Source of the DNA: Heterohyrax brucei | Lineage: Eukaryota; Chordata; Mammalia; Hyracoidea; Procaviidae | DNA: 64,000 bases | Direction: 5' to 3' | NCBI GenBank assembly: GCA_028571685.1 | Contig: CM053164.1 | Span: 43,760,501-43,824,500, forward strand | Shown: one piece after another, positions 23,063-36,746 of the stretch | How positions within the stretch are numbered: the stretch's first letter is position 1 | Layout: each line of letters opens with the position of its first letter | The notes under the pieces: model-generated | Databases searched by the model: none | Told to the model about the DNA's origin: nothing | The model's input: the letters and a program-made list of their open reading frames with translations, nothing else | Made by a program: the position numbers and the translations under genes

Positions 23063-23262
23063 GACAGGGGTTCTTAAGAGAAAAAGTAGGGTATCAGTGA
23101 AAGGCAGGAAGACTGCAGTAAGACAGATTGACACAGCAGCTGTAAGGGGCTCAGTGACAGTAGCGATGGTGAGGATGGCACAGGACTGGGCAGGGTTTCC
23201 TTCAGGGGCACACAGCATCTCTGTGAGTTGGAACAGACTCTACGGATGCTAACAACGTCAGA
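23063..23262 (+). mobile_element. RTE-class LINE 3' tail
   Basis: The blocks follow the 3' end of the afrotherian RTE element: AAAGTAGGGTATCAGTGAAAGG, then GACAGATTGACACAGCAGCTG, GATGGTGAGGATGGCACAGGACTGGGCAG and the GAGTTGGAACAGACTC terminus with a short GCTAACAACG tail. It is 5'-truncated, as is usual for LINE copies. Confidence 0.75.
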
Positions 23263-23917
23263 TAAGGTTCCTCACTAGACATGCACAGTCATACCCCTGC
23301 TTGGTGATAGAGGTCACAGAGCCCACAGGGCTTGTAGCTTGAATTTTTAGTGGCCCAGTGAAGAATCAATCTGAAGGAGAAATGCCCAGCTGAAGGGACA
23401 GGCCAAGAGTACCAATCCTGACTTCCAGTTCTGTCTGACTCAGGAGTCTCTGGGATAAACGCTCTGCCTTCCCTGTGCCTGTGAGATCCTAGTGAGAGGA
23501 CTGTTTAGTGAGAGGCTGTGGTTGTGATCCCCTTTTTTCAGTCCAAGGATAGGGTCCAGAGATGCTGTTTTCCCAAACCAGGAAGTGCTGGGCCTCTGAG
23601 CCAATGACGAGGCCTGTGTTCTGAGCATCTGTCTTACAGGTGGTAGGCGGAGCACACACATGCTTACTGAGCAGCTGTGGACACTCTTAGATTCAGTATG
23701 CCACAGGGTACAGCAGGTTCTGGTACCTGAACACCTGCAGCAAAGCCTGAATGAAGCTCCGCCTTTAGCCTCAGGGTCTGGAGGGGAGTTTCAAACAGAT
23801 GAGTGCAAGCCTGTCTCCTTGGTAAGAGGAATCCCTCAGTGCTGATTGTCGCTTTCTTATTCCTCCGTATCTTTCTCCTTCCACCTGAGCACAGAAGATG
23901 AGAAGGGACCTGTAGGA

Positions 23918-24115
23918 CAGGGCTCAGCAAACTACACCTGCATATTTTCTAAACAAAGCTTCGTGGAATCTAGCCAGGCCTGTGCATTTGTGTATTGTCT
24001 GTGGCTGCTTTTGTGTGAGAATGGAGGGGCTGAGTAGTGACCCACAAAGTGTCCCACCAAGTCTAAGATACTGTCTGGTCCTTTACAATGAGAGTTTGCC
24101 ATACTCTGCTGTAGG
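23918..24115. mobile_element. MER20-like hAT DNA transposon remnant
   Basis: Opens ACAGGGCTCAGCAAACTAC and closes GAGAGTTTGCCATACTCTGCTG, imperfect inverted ends of about 15 bp around a TGTGCATTTGTGTATTGTCTGTGGCTGCTTTTG interior (reverse orientation). Confidence 0.65.
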
Positions 24116-25349
24116 AGGCTGGTGGGGGGCCGCTTTGTCCTTTTACAGGCATTCTTGCCCACCCAGACATCTGCAGGGTGACGCAGGGCAGTAGAGCATT
24201 TGGAGGACTTACTAGGCTGGAATGTCGTACAGACATCTAGCATCTTCATTCCAGTTCCCAGGGGAGCTTTCAAGAGGGCTTAGTGCCCCAGGGGGAGCCC
24301 AGTCAGATCCTGGGTAACCCCCTGACCCCCCACCTGTAACACACACCCCGTTCCGCACCACCATATGCCTAGTACTGTGGCCGTAGGGGTAAAACTGCCC
24401 TGATATGCACAGCTAGGCAAGGCTGTCTTGGTTTCTGGTTAATGTTGACTCAATCACAGAGACCCATGACTTATCCTCAGGATGACATTTGGCTGATTCC
24501 AGTTTCTGTTGTCGTAAAAGAGTGCCAGGCTAACTTTGAGGGCCACAGACTGCTAACCTCACTGCTTCTGTCCTACCCAGTGTCGTTTTTTGAATAATAC
24601 AGTCAGACCTGAGGCCAGACACATCTGTCAGATCTAATTTAAACTTTTGTGTGTCTTCTGGAGCGACTCCTCATGGAGACAAAAGCATTCTTTATCAGGG
24701 CCCAGTCCCCTCTGGGGATGGCACATTGTTTTCCTACTAGTTTAGAGCCTGTGTGTTAGCCAGATGGCTTTACCTCTCATCTGAAACAAGGTGTACAAGC
24801 ACTTCAGAGGCAGTCATTACCTACTGCCTTGTTTTTATTACTGTCTTGTTTTGTCTGGAGCAAGCCAATGACTGCAGGGAATCTGGCTGAGGTGCACTGG
24901 GGAAGAGATTCTGTACATCTGCAGCCACACAGCAAGTGGGCTGGAGGGCCCCAGAGGGGCCAAGGACCATCTACTTCTTCTCTAGGGAATATTAGTCTTC
25001 TAGCATTGCTTCAGCTTTTTTTTTTTTTTTTTGTCAGCTTCCTCAAACTTAAACAGGGAACAATTTTGTTTGCTGCCATGGAGAGTGAATTTTGCAGGTG
25101 CTTTCCTGAGAAGAAAGCTGACAGTCCCCCAAAGATGGTCACACTGTGCTGAGTGCCTTGGGCACACTTGAGTCCAGGCTGGCCTGCTCAGATAGATCCT
25201 GACTTGGGAGGAGAAATGGATTAAAAATCTTGGGTGCTTCCCTACAGTGGAAAGCTGGCAGTTCTCCCAGGAGCCGTTACCAGCAGAGTGCGGAGACACA
25301 GTGAGGACAGGATGATGCCGATGGTGCTCTTGCCACCTTGCGTTTGCTT

Positions 25350-25535
25350 GGAGCTGAGTTTCTCAGCCCTGGCTGTACATTAGAATCTCCTTAGGAGCTT
25401 TTAGGAAAATATTATTATCAGTGCTCCACCCTAGGCCAATTATTTCAGAACTCTAATAATGAGGCTGGGCTTTGGTGTTTTTTAGAAGCTCCTCAGAATA
25501 GTTTCATGTGTAGCCAAGGTTGAGAACCACTGGTT
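25350..25535. mobile_element. MER5A-like hAT DNA transposon remnant
   Basis: It begins TTTCTCAGCCCTGGCTGTACATTAGAATC and ends GCCAAGGTTGAGAACCACTGG. These ends are inverted partners, with AGCTCCTCAGAATAG near the right end. Confidence 0.8.
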
Positions 25536-25579
25536 TATGCTCCACGGTCTACCCTTACCTTTTCTTGTAGCTACGTATT

Positions 25580-25710
25580 TCATCCTCATGACAGTGCAGT
25601 CAGCTTGGTGGTAGTATTCCCCTTTATAGACAGGATAACTGAGGCCTCTGTGATTCGTCAAGAGAAAAACACTCAGTGGCTGAGGCAGGCCTCAAACCCA
25701 GGGTGCCTGT
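25580..25710 (-). repeat. MIR
   Basis: CCCCTTTATAGACAGGATAACTGAGG followed by a decayed core and CAGGCCTCAAACCCAGGGTGCC. Confidence 0.6.
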
Positions 25711-25995
25711 CATGCGCGGTGCTACTCTCTCCCCCAGCCACTCTGATTCAGCAGCCCAAGAGAAAAAGAGCTTCCAGAACTTAGTGCTTCTGGACATACT
25801 CATCCATGCATGTGTGTCCTCACATATGCTGTGTCTTCACGGCCCAGCCCCGGGTGTCTTTTCTCTTAGAAGGCCATTTCCCACTTGTAGCCTTCCTTGT
25901 CTGCTATTCACACACACACACACACACAAAGTCAGCTCCTGATAAAGCATAGTTGCCTTTGCAATCAGAAGTACAAGGTTTGAGTCTATTGTCTT

Positions 25996-26145
25996 TTGCA
26001 CTGGTTAGCATTCCTCACAGAATCCCAGAATCCATTGCACTGGTTAGCTCTCCTCAGGGAATGCTAGAATTTATTGCACTGAGCAGCTCTCCTAGAATCC
26101 CAGGAACCCTTGTACAGGGTAGCTCTTTTCACTCCATTGCCTGGG
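25996..26145. repeat. 39-bp imperfect tandem repeat
   Basis: About 3.7 units start at 25996, 26035, 26074 and 26110, each opening TTGCACTG or TTGTACAG followed by GTTAGC/GCAGC and CTCCT. Spacing is 39, 39 and 36 nt, so a frame stays open through it (13-residue units), but there is no other sign of coding. Confidence 0.85.
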
Positions 26146-26584
26146 GCCCTGGGGGGTCTGCCAGGTGAAGCAGCCACCTTCTGCCACCAAAACTAATGGT
26201 AGGCAGGTGGCAGCGGAGGAGTCGGTGAAGCAGGGTTCCCAATCCCCTCGATTAGAGTGAGGTACCCAGACTTTGTTTGCTTACGCAGTAGGAGTCTCTG
26301 TGTCCCCAGAGACAAAGCCAGCAGTGGTGGCAGTTGCTGTTGATCTCTTCTAACCCTGGTTGGTGTGACTGGGCTAGCATCGGTGGGGAGATGCTATCAC
26401 TGAGGCCCAGGGAGGTCCATGATAATGATAATGGAATTGTCTTTGGGGCCAGACAGACCTCTGCGGCCTCCTTGGTGAGTGGCACGTCTGTGAGATGGAC
26501 TTGGCTCTGGATTCCCAGGAAAAAGGAAGCAGCACGGAAGCAGCTTGTGTGGCACCATATTTAATAGCTGCAGCTTCTTTAGGC

Positions 26585-26790
26585 TGAATTGGGCTTGAAT
26601 GCTGACCTCAGCACTTGTTACCTCTGGGCCTTGAATAAGTTACTTAATCTCTGAGCCTGAATTTCTGCCCCTAAAACAGAGCTTGTTAGTTGTTTACCTC
26701 AGAGGGCGAATGAATGAGAAATAATCTGTGTGAAACACTAGTGCAAGCCTGTCATTTAGTGATTAAGTGCTAGCTACTACTCTTGTCATT
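26585..26790 (+). repeat. MIR
   Basis: GGGCCTTGAATAAGTTACTTAATCTCTGAGCC, then TTTACCTCAGAGGGCGAATGAATGAGA, in forward MIR order. Confidence 0.7.
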
Positions 26791-27871
26791 TAACACAGTA
26801 GATTAGGGAAGAAAGTGTTTGTAGAATCTTTTTGTGGAAACAGGAATCATCAGAGAATGAGGGCTCACCTGGATTCCGTGGAAGGGGCTTCCCCTGAAAC
26901 CTGGACGTGGGGGGTCCTTCTGTTGTTCTTTCTTCTCCCACTTGCCAGTAGCTGCCTTGAAGAAAAGTCAACAGTTGGGCAGCATGGCCCATTTTAGTTT
27001 TTGTACTCTGTCATCGTGTTTTAAATAGAGTTTCTCCAGCAGCATGTCCCAGGGAGCCGAGGCAGTGTGGTCTGGGGAGAAACTGAGAGAGGAAGAAAGC
27101 CCTGAGCCAGTGACAGCAGAGTCTCCCACAGAGGCATCTGTGAACACAGAGAGATGGATGTGGAGATAGCTAGAGATACATGCAGTTCCTGCCCTAAGCA
27201 AATTGGGGTTGGGGGTAGAAGAGGAAGAGGGCCAAGGACAGCAAGAGGAAGTCTGACCACAAGTGCCACCACTTTTCAGTCTCATTGGTTGGAGGACACT
27301 TATTCAAAGATCTGGTGACACTCTCATGGGGCCATATCTTAAAACTGGAAGGTGACAAATGGAAGTATAAAGGCTTCCTGCTGATCTCTTGTTCCAAAGC
27401 TGCCGGTGTGTGAATCTCCTCAAGGTGCCCTGAGCTGGTACCCTGGGGAGTGATTGGCAGGTGACTCAGAAGCTCTGGGGAATCCAGGTGGGAGGGCTGC
27501 CTCCTGTACATGTGGGCAGAGCTGGCCTGGAGGGCTGCAGAGAGGGCTTCCAGCGCACTGCCGGAGAGGAGCTGCGTCTGGCTGCAGGCTGTTAGGCGTG
27601 TGACGGTGTCCTCTTGAGCCCCCTGAGGATGGAGCTCCCAGCCCCCGTCAGGGAGCAAAGCTGACAGAAGGCCCTGGGAACATGAAGCTCACTGTGTATC
27701 TTTGGATGTGTAGAACTGGCTCATAACTTGTTCTAGACAGCCCACCTGGTGTCCCGACCTTACTTTCTAAGCACTGACTCTGCTTTGTTTGTTGGTTTTC
27801 ACCTCTTGGATCAACTTGTCCTTTTCTGCTCAGTATTTATTGGCTCAATCGTATTTTTCTCCTTGTTTCAG

Positions 27872-28123
27872 AAATTCCGGGTAGATATGCCTGGTTCAGG
27901 CAGTGCCTTCATCCCCACCATCAACGCCATCACGACCAGCCAGGACCTGCAGTGGATGGTGCAGCCCACAGTGATCACCTCCATGTCTAACCCGTACTCC
28001 CGCTCACACCCCTACAGCCCCCTGCCAGGTCTGGCCTCCGTCCCCGGGCACATGGCTCTCCCAAGACCTGGCGTGATCAAAACCATTGGCACCACCGTGG
28101 GCCGCAGAAGGAGAGATGAACAG
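27872..28123 (+). CDS. FOSL2: FOSL2 (Fra-2) coding exon 2
   Basis: Encodes residues 34-117, from [10 protein letters not shown] to GRRRRDEQ, 84 codons in phase 0. The acceptor follows a pyrimidine-rich tract ending TTTCAG and the donor is GTACAG. The segment is the conserved Fos-family region before the basic domain. It contains [14 protein letters not shown], a Pro/Ser-rich stretch and the [16 protein letters not shown] linker. From memory, human has NPYPRS where this has NPYSRS; otherwise the exon looks close to identical. The reading frame stays open on both sides: 41 codons back into intron 1 and 232 codons forward into intron 2, which is unusual for the downstream side. Confidence 0.97.
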
Positions 28124-28294
28124 GTACAGCTCAGACCCGTGAGAACAGGCCACACTCGGGCCTTTGGGAGCCTCTCACATGCAAAGTGTTCTATAGACAA
28201 GCTAGAACAGTCTAACACTGTGGGAAGACTGGGGAGAGGGAAGCCAGGGGACCAGGAATGCGTTGTCCTCATCACTGGAGGCCGACTCAAGACT

Positions 28295-28455
28295 CAGGAG
28301 TCAGGCCTCACTCTGTCATCTCACCCATGTTTCGTAACAATTCTGAGACTCAGTTTCCTCCCTTGTAAAGTGGCAATAACAGCACACGCGAGATGGATGT
28401 GTTGCTGTTCAAATGAGAACATGTGTGTGGAAGCATGTTTAAGTGGTCAGATGTC
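28295..28455 (+). repeat. MIR in intron 2
   Basis: CTGAGACTCAGTTTCCTCCCTTGTAAAGTGGCAATAAC is the forward MIR core. It lies inside the stop-free readthrough frame that follows exon 2. Confidence 0.65.
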
Positions 28456-29814
28456 AACAAATGGAAGGACTGTTATAACCCGTCTGCAACAGCGACCTTT
28501 GGGACATGGGGCAAGTAGCCATGGAGTGCTGGCTGTGGGCTTGTTCGATTTGCCTTGTTTGTCCCCGCTGTCTGGTGTAGGCAGACACTTATCCAACCCA
28601 AAAGGACAGACTGCCAGCAGTGCCCAAATTACTGTCCATTCTTCCTCAGTGTCCCAGGCTGCAGCTTACAACAGGAGCTGGTTTCTGGTGTTTGAAACAT
28701 ATGTTCCAGAAGTGCAGTGCCTCTGGGGTCTTCTTGGGAGTCTGCTTACCTGCTTTAGCTGGTGGTATGTGAGTAGGCTTTTTTCCTCCAAGAGGCTTAG
28801 CTTTGACAGGGCATCAACCTGACTGGGAGAGAAGCCAGGAAATGGGAGACTCTGCATTTATGCAGTGTCTCCACAACACTCAGAAGGCTTTTGTCAGCAA
28901 CAGTGAGCTAGGGCAGTGATGAGCCTGTAGTCCCAGAAAGAAGAATCACAACCGTGCATAATTCTAGCAAGAAGAAAATGTGATTTTCAAAGAGCCCCAT
29001 CCATCCCTTTACAAATGGCAAGCCAAGGCCTAGACACACCTGCCTAGAGTCACTTACAAGTGAATGGGAAAGTTTGGACCAGAGCCCAGCTCTGTGGACT
29101 CCCTGTGCGGTGCTCATCATGTGATGCCGGCCACCTGGAGCCCAGGAGGGGAAAATACTTTAGCAGTAGAGTCCCCTTTTCAAATGAAGGGTGAACACGG
29201 AGGGCTACTCAGTGACAGCATTGGAATTCCTCACTGTTTTAACCTGTCTTCTTCCATTCTGGTATCCCCAGGGTCCACAGTTTTCCAGTATGTGACCATG
29301 TATTCCCCACTGGGCAATCATGGATCCAGTGCCATTTGTTTTCAGGATACTTAGAATTACCTGGATTGTCACTTCTAGGAATGAGATACTTTCTCAGAGG
29401 CCGTGAGGACCCATACCCCTGTTGGTTTGTTCTGCTAATGCTGGGCGCATATTGCAGGGTGACAAGAGGAGGTATATGTGACAGACTTGGTGGCAGATAG
29501 AGCTCACAGTCACATCTTGGCCTCTGCTGCCTGGGCAAGTGGCTGATATCCCCTCTCTTTGCTTCCTGTGAGTGCAGTTATAAATACTGGAGTAGTAGTG
29601 GTCATAGTGTCATTTACAAATGTACGTCCTTCATGGAGTCCAAGATACAAAGCTGAATAGTCACTGATGATCTGGATTCTCCCAGGATGTGAATGACCCC
29701 TGAGTGAGAGCCAGGTTTTTAAAGGACTCTTTTGGACTAGAAGACAGCAAAGCAAGATCAGCTCAACATGCTTCACTTTCTTCTGGGTCCAACTCATACC
29801 AAATTTAAAAGCTA

Positions 29815-29990
29815 ATTATCTGGAAGGGACTTGGGAGACCATCTTTTCTAATTTTCCCTCTGCACCCATTTTATAGATAAGGAGACTGAGGCCCAGAAAG
29901 GCAAGTGGCCCTTTCCAGGGCTATACATGTGGTGAGATGGCAGCAGAGCCAGGTCTGGAATCTACCTCCTTTGACCCCTCAGCTCTATGG
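29815..29990 (-). repeat. MIR in intron 2
   Basis: CCATTTTATAGATAAGGAGACTGAGGCCCAGAAAGG, then GCAGCAGAGCCAGGTCTGGAATC, in reverse orientation. Confidence 0.7.
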
Positions 29991-30916
29991 GTTTACTGCC
30001 ACTTCACCTAGCCGTGTCCTAAGACAATCTGTCTGGAGAATTTCCTTCCTTTTTTTTGAGAGAGAGAGAGAGAACACAGGGCACTTTATTCCATGTCAGT
30101 TAGGAGTTCAGACGATCATCTGATGGCATTAAGGAAGCCTGGGCATAGGAGCCCAGAGCTTTGACTATTTGGGATCTTCTCTCTGGAGTCCACTTCTGTT
30201 CCCCTACCCCCGCATGGGGGAGGGGACTTTTACAGGGAACCAGCATGGCGCCCTATCTGCCCTCCTGAGCCTGCCAGGAGGCGTCCTCTGAGGCCAGCGG
30301 CGGTGGCTGAGGAGGCAGGGAGGGGTGGGTATGTGTGGCTCTGGGTGTGTACCTGGTGTGCTGACACACTCAAGCTGTAGCCATGTTGACCTCACTGCCC
30401 CTGAACACTTGCTATGTTGACAACACCACAAGTTGCCCGCACCCACCAGGTGGGGTGTGGGAGTTGGGGGTGGGGTAGTGGAGAGGAAGGCTTCTAGGCC
30501 AGTTGGGAGGTCAAGAGGGAAGGAAGGCGAAGTGGATCAAGACCTGCTTTCCCTCTTTTTGCCCTTCAAGGTGGGAGACCTGGGAGAGCTTGCTGGGCCT
30601 CAAGGGAGCCCTGGTACCCTTTCTGGGGCGAGTCCTGTACTGAGCGTGCAGCCGCAGCATGAGGTGCTCTTGGTAACTGTGTCAGGTGCAGGTTCAGACA
30701 AGTTTAAGAGCAGCAAGTATTCAGAGCCTTTGCCAAATGGCTTCATGACCGCAGCTGGGCAGCCTGCCCCTGCAGAGAGCTCAGTGCATGAGTCTGTAAA
30801 CTGTAGTTCTCGAGTCTCTAGATACTGTTAGGACAGATCATCAAAGAGAATATCTCGCTTGTCTTTCTAGCATGTTCTGTGTTTTTAGGACTTTCTAAAT
30901 TAGAGAAAGCTTCAAT

Positions 30917-31075
30917 AAACCCAAACGCCAAACCCATTGTCGTCAAGTCAATTCTGACTCATAGCGACCCTACAGGTCAGAGTAGAACTGCCCCATATTT
31001 TCAGAGAGCACCTGGTGGATTCAAACTGCCAAGCTTTTTGGTTAGCAGCTATAGCGTTTAACCACCATGCTGCTA
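30917..31075 (-). mobile_element. AfroSINE in intron 2
   Basis: Starts with CCCAAACGCCAAACCCATTGTCGTCAAGTCA, then CAGAGTAGAACTGCCCC, GCACCTGGTGGATTCAAACTGCC and GGTTAGCAGCTATAGCGTTTAACC. The terminal TGACTCATAG at 30955 supplies an AP-1 consensus. Confidence 0.9.
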
Positions 31076-33177
31076 GACATTCCATACTGTGTTACATTCG
31101 ACCTAAACAAACTTCATGTGAAAATTGCCAAGCCAAGTGCTGTCAAATTAGGGCAGTTATAAATCCCATTGTACACATGGCAGATCCGTTGCTCAGGAAA
31201 GTTAAATGAATTGTCCAAGGCCACACAAGATGACAGGTCTGTCATTTACTCCCAGTCTGTCTGATCTCTTCCCTGTCTACTCTCATACCTCAGAGAATGT
31301 GGAGCCTTTGACCCTCTCAGTGGAGATGGAGGATTTCAGAGCCTAGACTGAGGATTGGTGCTTGAGAGGGAAGTGGAGTTGGGACTCAACTGTGGGACTT
31401 TTAAGAACACTGGTCCTGGAAATTGAGTATTTGGAAGGTACCCGAAGACTAACAGGGATGTTGCCAGCTAAATGGGCTTGTGTCGTCCCACCTGGAGGCC
31501 TCTGTAGGGCGTTGAGCAACACAGTAAAGCAGGAGACAGTGAAGGAAAGTGCAGTAGGCCTGCTTCTTCACAGTTAGGTTGGGAAAGCAGAGGAGGGCAA
31601 AACAGGTTAAGAACCTTCGTGAGGCAGAAACAATCCAGGGACCAACGCGGTTAGGTGAAGGCAGAGCTCAGTCGAAGCTCTGGGAGGCACAGTCTGTGGG
31701 ACCAGGAGGCCATGAATGTCTAAGCCTATCACTCTGCCCGCCTGTCTGTGGGCCATGATCGGGGCTGTTGAGGGTTTGGTGGAGAAGGCTGTAACGAGCT
31801 TCTCTGTGCTCATCTGGCCCGTTGCTGGCACATTTACCTGAGAATCAGGTGTAGGAACTCTAGTACCCTGGGCCCTCAGGGTCACCTCAGTGGGAATAGG
31901 CACACGGCTGTCCTCTGTGACACTGCGCCCTGTTTTGCTGTTTAGAACATCGCAGGGATAGGCTGATAGGGCTACAGACAGAATCCTAGGGTCTCTGGTC
32001 TGGCCAGCCAGGAGAGGGGCTTCCTCTCTTCTGAGAGGCTGACAGGGCAGCTTCCTGTCCCCTCAAGTTGGCTTTGGCTTTTTTCCCTGTGTGCTCTGGA
32101 GGGCAGGCCTAGGTTTTAGTCTCTCCTTGATCCCTTCTAAGACCCCAGTACTTTGCTTGGCACATAGCAGGTGCACCGTCAGTGTCTGATAGCTGAATAA
32201 GGTGGTTTTTTCTTTTTAGCTGGTTTCTGCTATGGCCCACTGCCACTTCCTGCACTCCCTCTGTCAGGGAGAGTGCAGGGATCACGGCTCTGGCAGGACT
32301 CTGTGTTAGCAGAGCACCAGTCCTTGCCCTCTGGTCTGAGCTGGGGGTGAGCCTGACAGGTACCAAACCGTGCCCACTGGAAGCAGCTAGGCTACAAGCC
32401 CTTTGCAGTAGGGATCTTTGGTTCACAGATAAATCCCAAGCCGCTTGCTTGGTGCCTGGCACCTAGGAGGCTGTCATTTGTTGAATGAGTGAATGCGTAT
32501 ATGGTGGCAGCAGAGTTTAACATGCCTAAGGGCATCCAGGGAAGTCCTCTGGATGGGCTGTGAGGAGTGGGCACTTCAGGGCTGCCAGGGGAAGTTGGGA
32601 GTAAGGTGCCATCCTTGGCCTCCCCCAGTGGTGGAACACTCCCGCGGTGGTTCTTGCTTGTGTGGGGGCTGAGCGGGCGGATAGCTGTTTCCCCAGGAGG
32701 GAACAGTAAGGCCTGGAGAGCAGGCAGAGTGGTGGGGGTGGGGAGTAATTAGCCAGGGTTTGGAAGAAGCTGCTTATGTGGGTGTGGCCAGGCTGGCTGC
32801 ATGAAGAGACTCTTGGGAAAAGGCTCCCAGCTGGAGCTCACTGGCCTTGGCACTGAATCAGGGCTGATGGGACATGCTGCCATCATGCCTGGGCCCATCA
32901 CACCCGACTCACTGTGGCCCTCTTGTCCCATAAACCAGGGCCATCAACCTCTGGGGCAAGTTCAGCTCACAGTGCCCTCCTAAGGCAGCTAAATAGCTGT
33001 GGGCTACATGTACTGGGCCCCTAGGACCCAGACCCAGGCCACATTCTTCTTGCCTTCCCACCTTCCCCTTTTCAGTCCCAGGAGGGCTTTGTGCCCTACT
33101 GAAAAGACAAGTGTTTAAACAAACACTTGTGAATGATTTGTCCCAACCCAACTGTGCTCCTCAACCTTGGCTTCTAG

Positions 33178-35721
<2,544 letters not shown>

Positions 35722-36240
35722 GAGACGGAGGAGTTGGAGGAGGAGAAGTCGGGCCTACAGAAGGAGATTGCTGAGCTGCAGAAGGAGAAGGAGAAGCTGG
35801 AGTTCATGCTGGTGGCCCACGGGCCCGTATGCAAGATCAGCCCGGAGGAGCGTCGGTCCCCCTCGGCCCCAGGGCTGCAGCCATTGCGTACCGGCGGTGG
35901 TGGAGTGGGTGCCGTGGTGGTGAAGCAGGAGCCCCCGGAAGAGGACAGCCCCTCATCCTCGTCGGCAGGGCTAGATAAGGCCCAGCGCTCTGTCATCAAG
36001 CCTATCAGCATCGCTGGGGGCTTCTATGGGGAGGAGCCTCTCCACACTCCCATTGTGGTCACCTCCACGCCCGCCATCACTCCAGGTGCCTCGAACCTCG
36101 TCTTCACCTACCCCAGCGTCCTGGAGCAAGAGTCGCCTGCATCGCCCTCTGAGTCCTGCTCCAAGGCTCACCGCAGAAGCAGTAGCAGCGGGGACCAGTC
36201 ATCAGATTCTTTGAACTCCCCGACTCTGTTGGCTCTGTGA
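35722..36240 (+). CDS. FOSL2: FOSL2 (Fra-2) coding exon 4: zipper and C-terminus, stop
   Basis: Encodes residues 154-325 and the TGA stop. Zipper leucines fall at 151 (exon 3), 158, 165, 172 and 179, an exact seven-residue spacing, and His186 follows as in other Fos proteins. The rest is the Ser/Pro-rich regulatory tail. VVVKQEP places Lys221 in a psi-K-x-E sumoylation consensus. There are many SP/TP sites, and the protein ends in the [22 protein letters not shown]-type serine cluster typical of Fra-2. Unlike FOS and FOSB, Fra proteins lack a strong C-terminal activation domain. From memory, substitutions against human cluster in the linker at about 199-225 (for example KQEPP against KQEPL). 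Confidence 0.97.
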   Translation, partial: ETEELEEEKSGLQKEIAELQKEKEKLEFMLVAHGPVCKISPEERRSPSAPGLQPLRTGGGGVGAVVVKQEPPEEDSPSSSSAGLDKAQRSVIKPISIAGGFYGEEPLHTPIVVTSTPAITPGASNLVFTYPSVLEQESPASPSESCSKAHRRSSSSGDQSSDSLNSPTLLAL

Positions 36241-36740
36241 CCAGTGGATCTCCTCTCCCCAGCTCCAGATGAGGGCCTCAGCACTGCCTTCTTCCCAGGG
36301 ACCAGCACCTTCAAGCACTCCAGGGCCATGAGGGCAACGAGGGCAGCCTGCCAGAGAGCTTCCTGGCTTTGGGGAGACCCAAGTGGGATTTGGCAGTGAG
36401 GCACTGGAGGACCTTGGGGTGGTCTCTTGGAAATCGTGGGATCTCCTCCCTCATTCATCTTACAAGCAAATCCTGTTTCTTGAAAAGCCTTGGAGAACTT
36501 CGTTTGGTAGACTGAGATGCCTCTGGCTTCTGAAGAACCTGAAGCTGGCCTGGACCTTCCTGTCCCTTTGTGACAACACTGTCTCTGGAGTGATGATGTC
36601 TTGCCCACCCCCACCCAGCATGCTTGGTGCCTTTTGGTTTCACCTTCCTTCTATTGGTCCCTTCCTTCCTCCAGTATCAGTTTCACTCCTTCTTGATTTT
36701 TATCAAATTTGCCATGACATTTCATCTGGGTGGTCTGAAT

Positions 36741-36746
36741 ATTAAA
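36741..36746 (+). terminator. FOSL2: Candidate proximal poly(A) signal in the FOSL2 3' UTR
   Basis: ATTAAA lies about 500 nt after the stop codon, followed by TTCATTTCTGG and a TG-containing stretch. Use of this site would give a short 3' UTR lacking the Pumilio and microRNA-type motifs near 40-41 kb. It is the common variant hexamer, and its use is not demonstrated. Confidence 0.35.

Larger units (their letters stand above)
17167..27871 (+). other. FOSL2: FOSL2 intron 1
   Basis: A 10.7-kb intron, GTAGGT to TTTCAG. It holds two AfroSINE copies, an RTE LINE tail, an L1M 3' end, hAT (MER20- and MER5A-like) remnants, MIRs, CA-rich repeats and a 39-bp tandem array, each listed separately. A TGACTCA site at 27462-27468 lies outside recognisable repeats and is a candidate intronic AP-1 element. 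I see no additional exon. Confidence 0.85.
28124..33177 (+). other. FOSL2: FOSL2 intron 2
   Basis: A 5.05-kb intron. Its first 699 nt continue the exon-2 frame without a stop until 28822. It contains MIR remnants and one AfroSINE (30917-31075). The 31300-33170 stretch is moderately GC-rich and largely unique, with no exon-like feature apart from L2/MIR-type tails near 32160 and 32450. Confidence 0.85.

Noticed and set aside
27749-28822. A single 357-codon open frame that could be called an intronless gene.
   Set aside because: The middle is FOSL2 exon 2 with exact splice sites. The flanks are intron and start with a chance ATG in intron 1. Kept only as a retained-intron observation.
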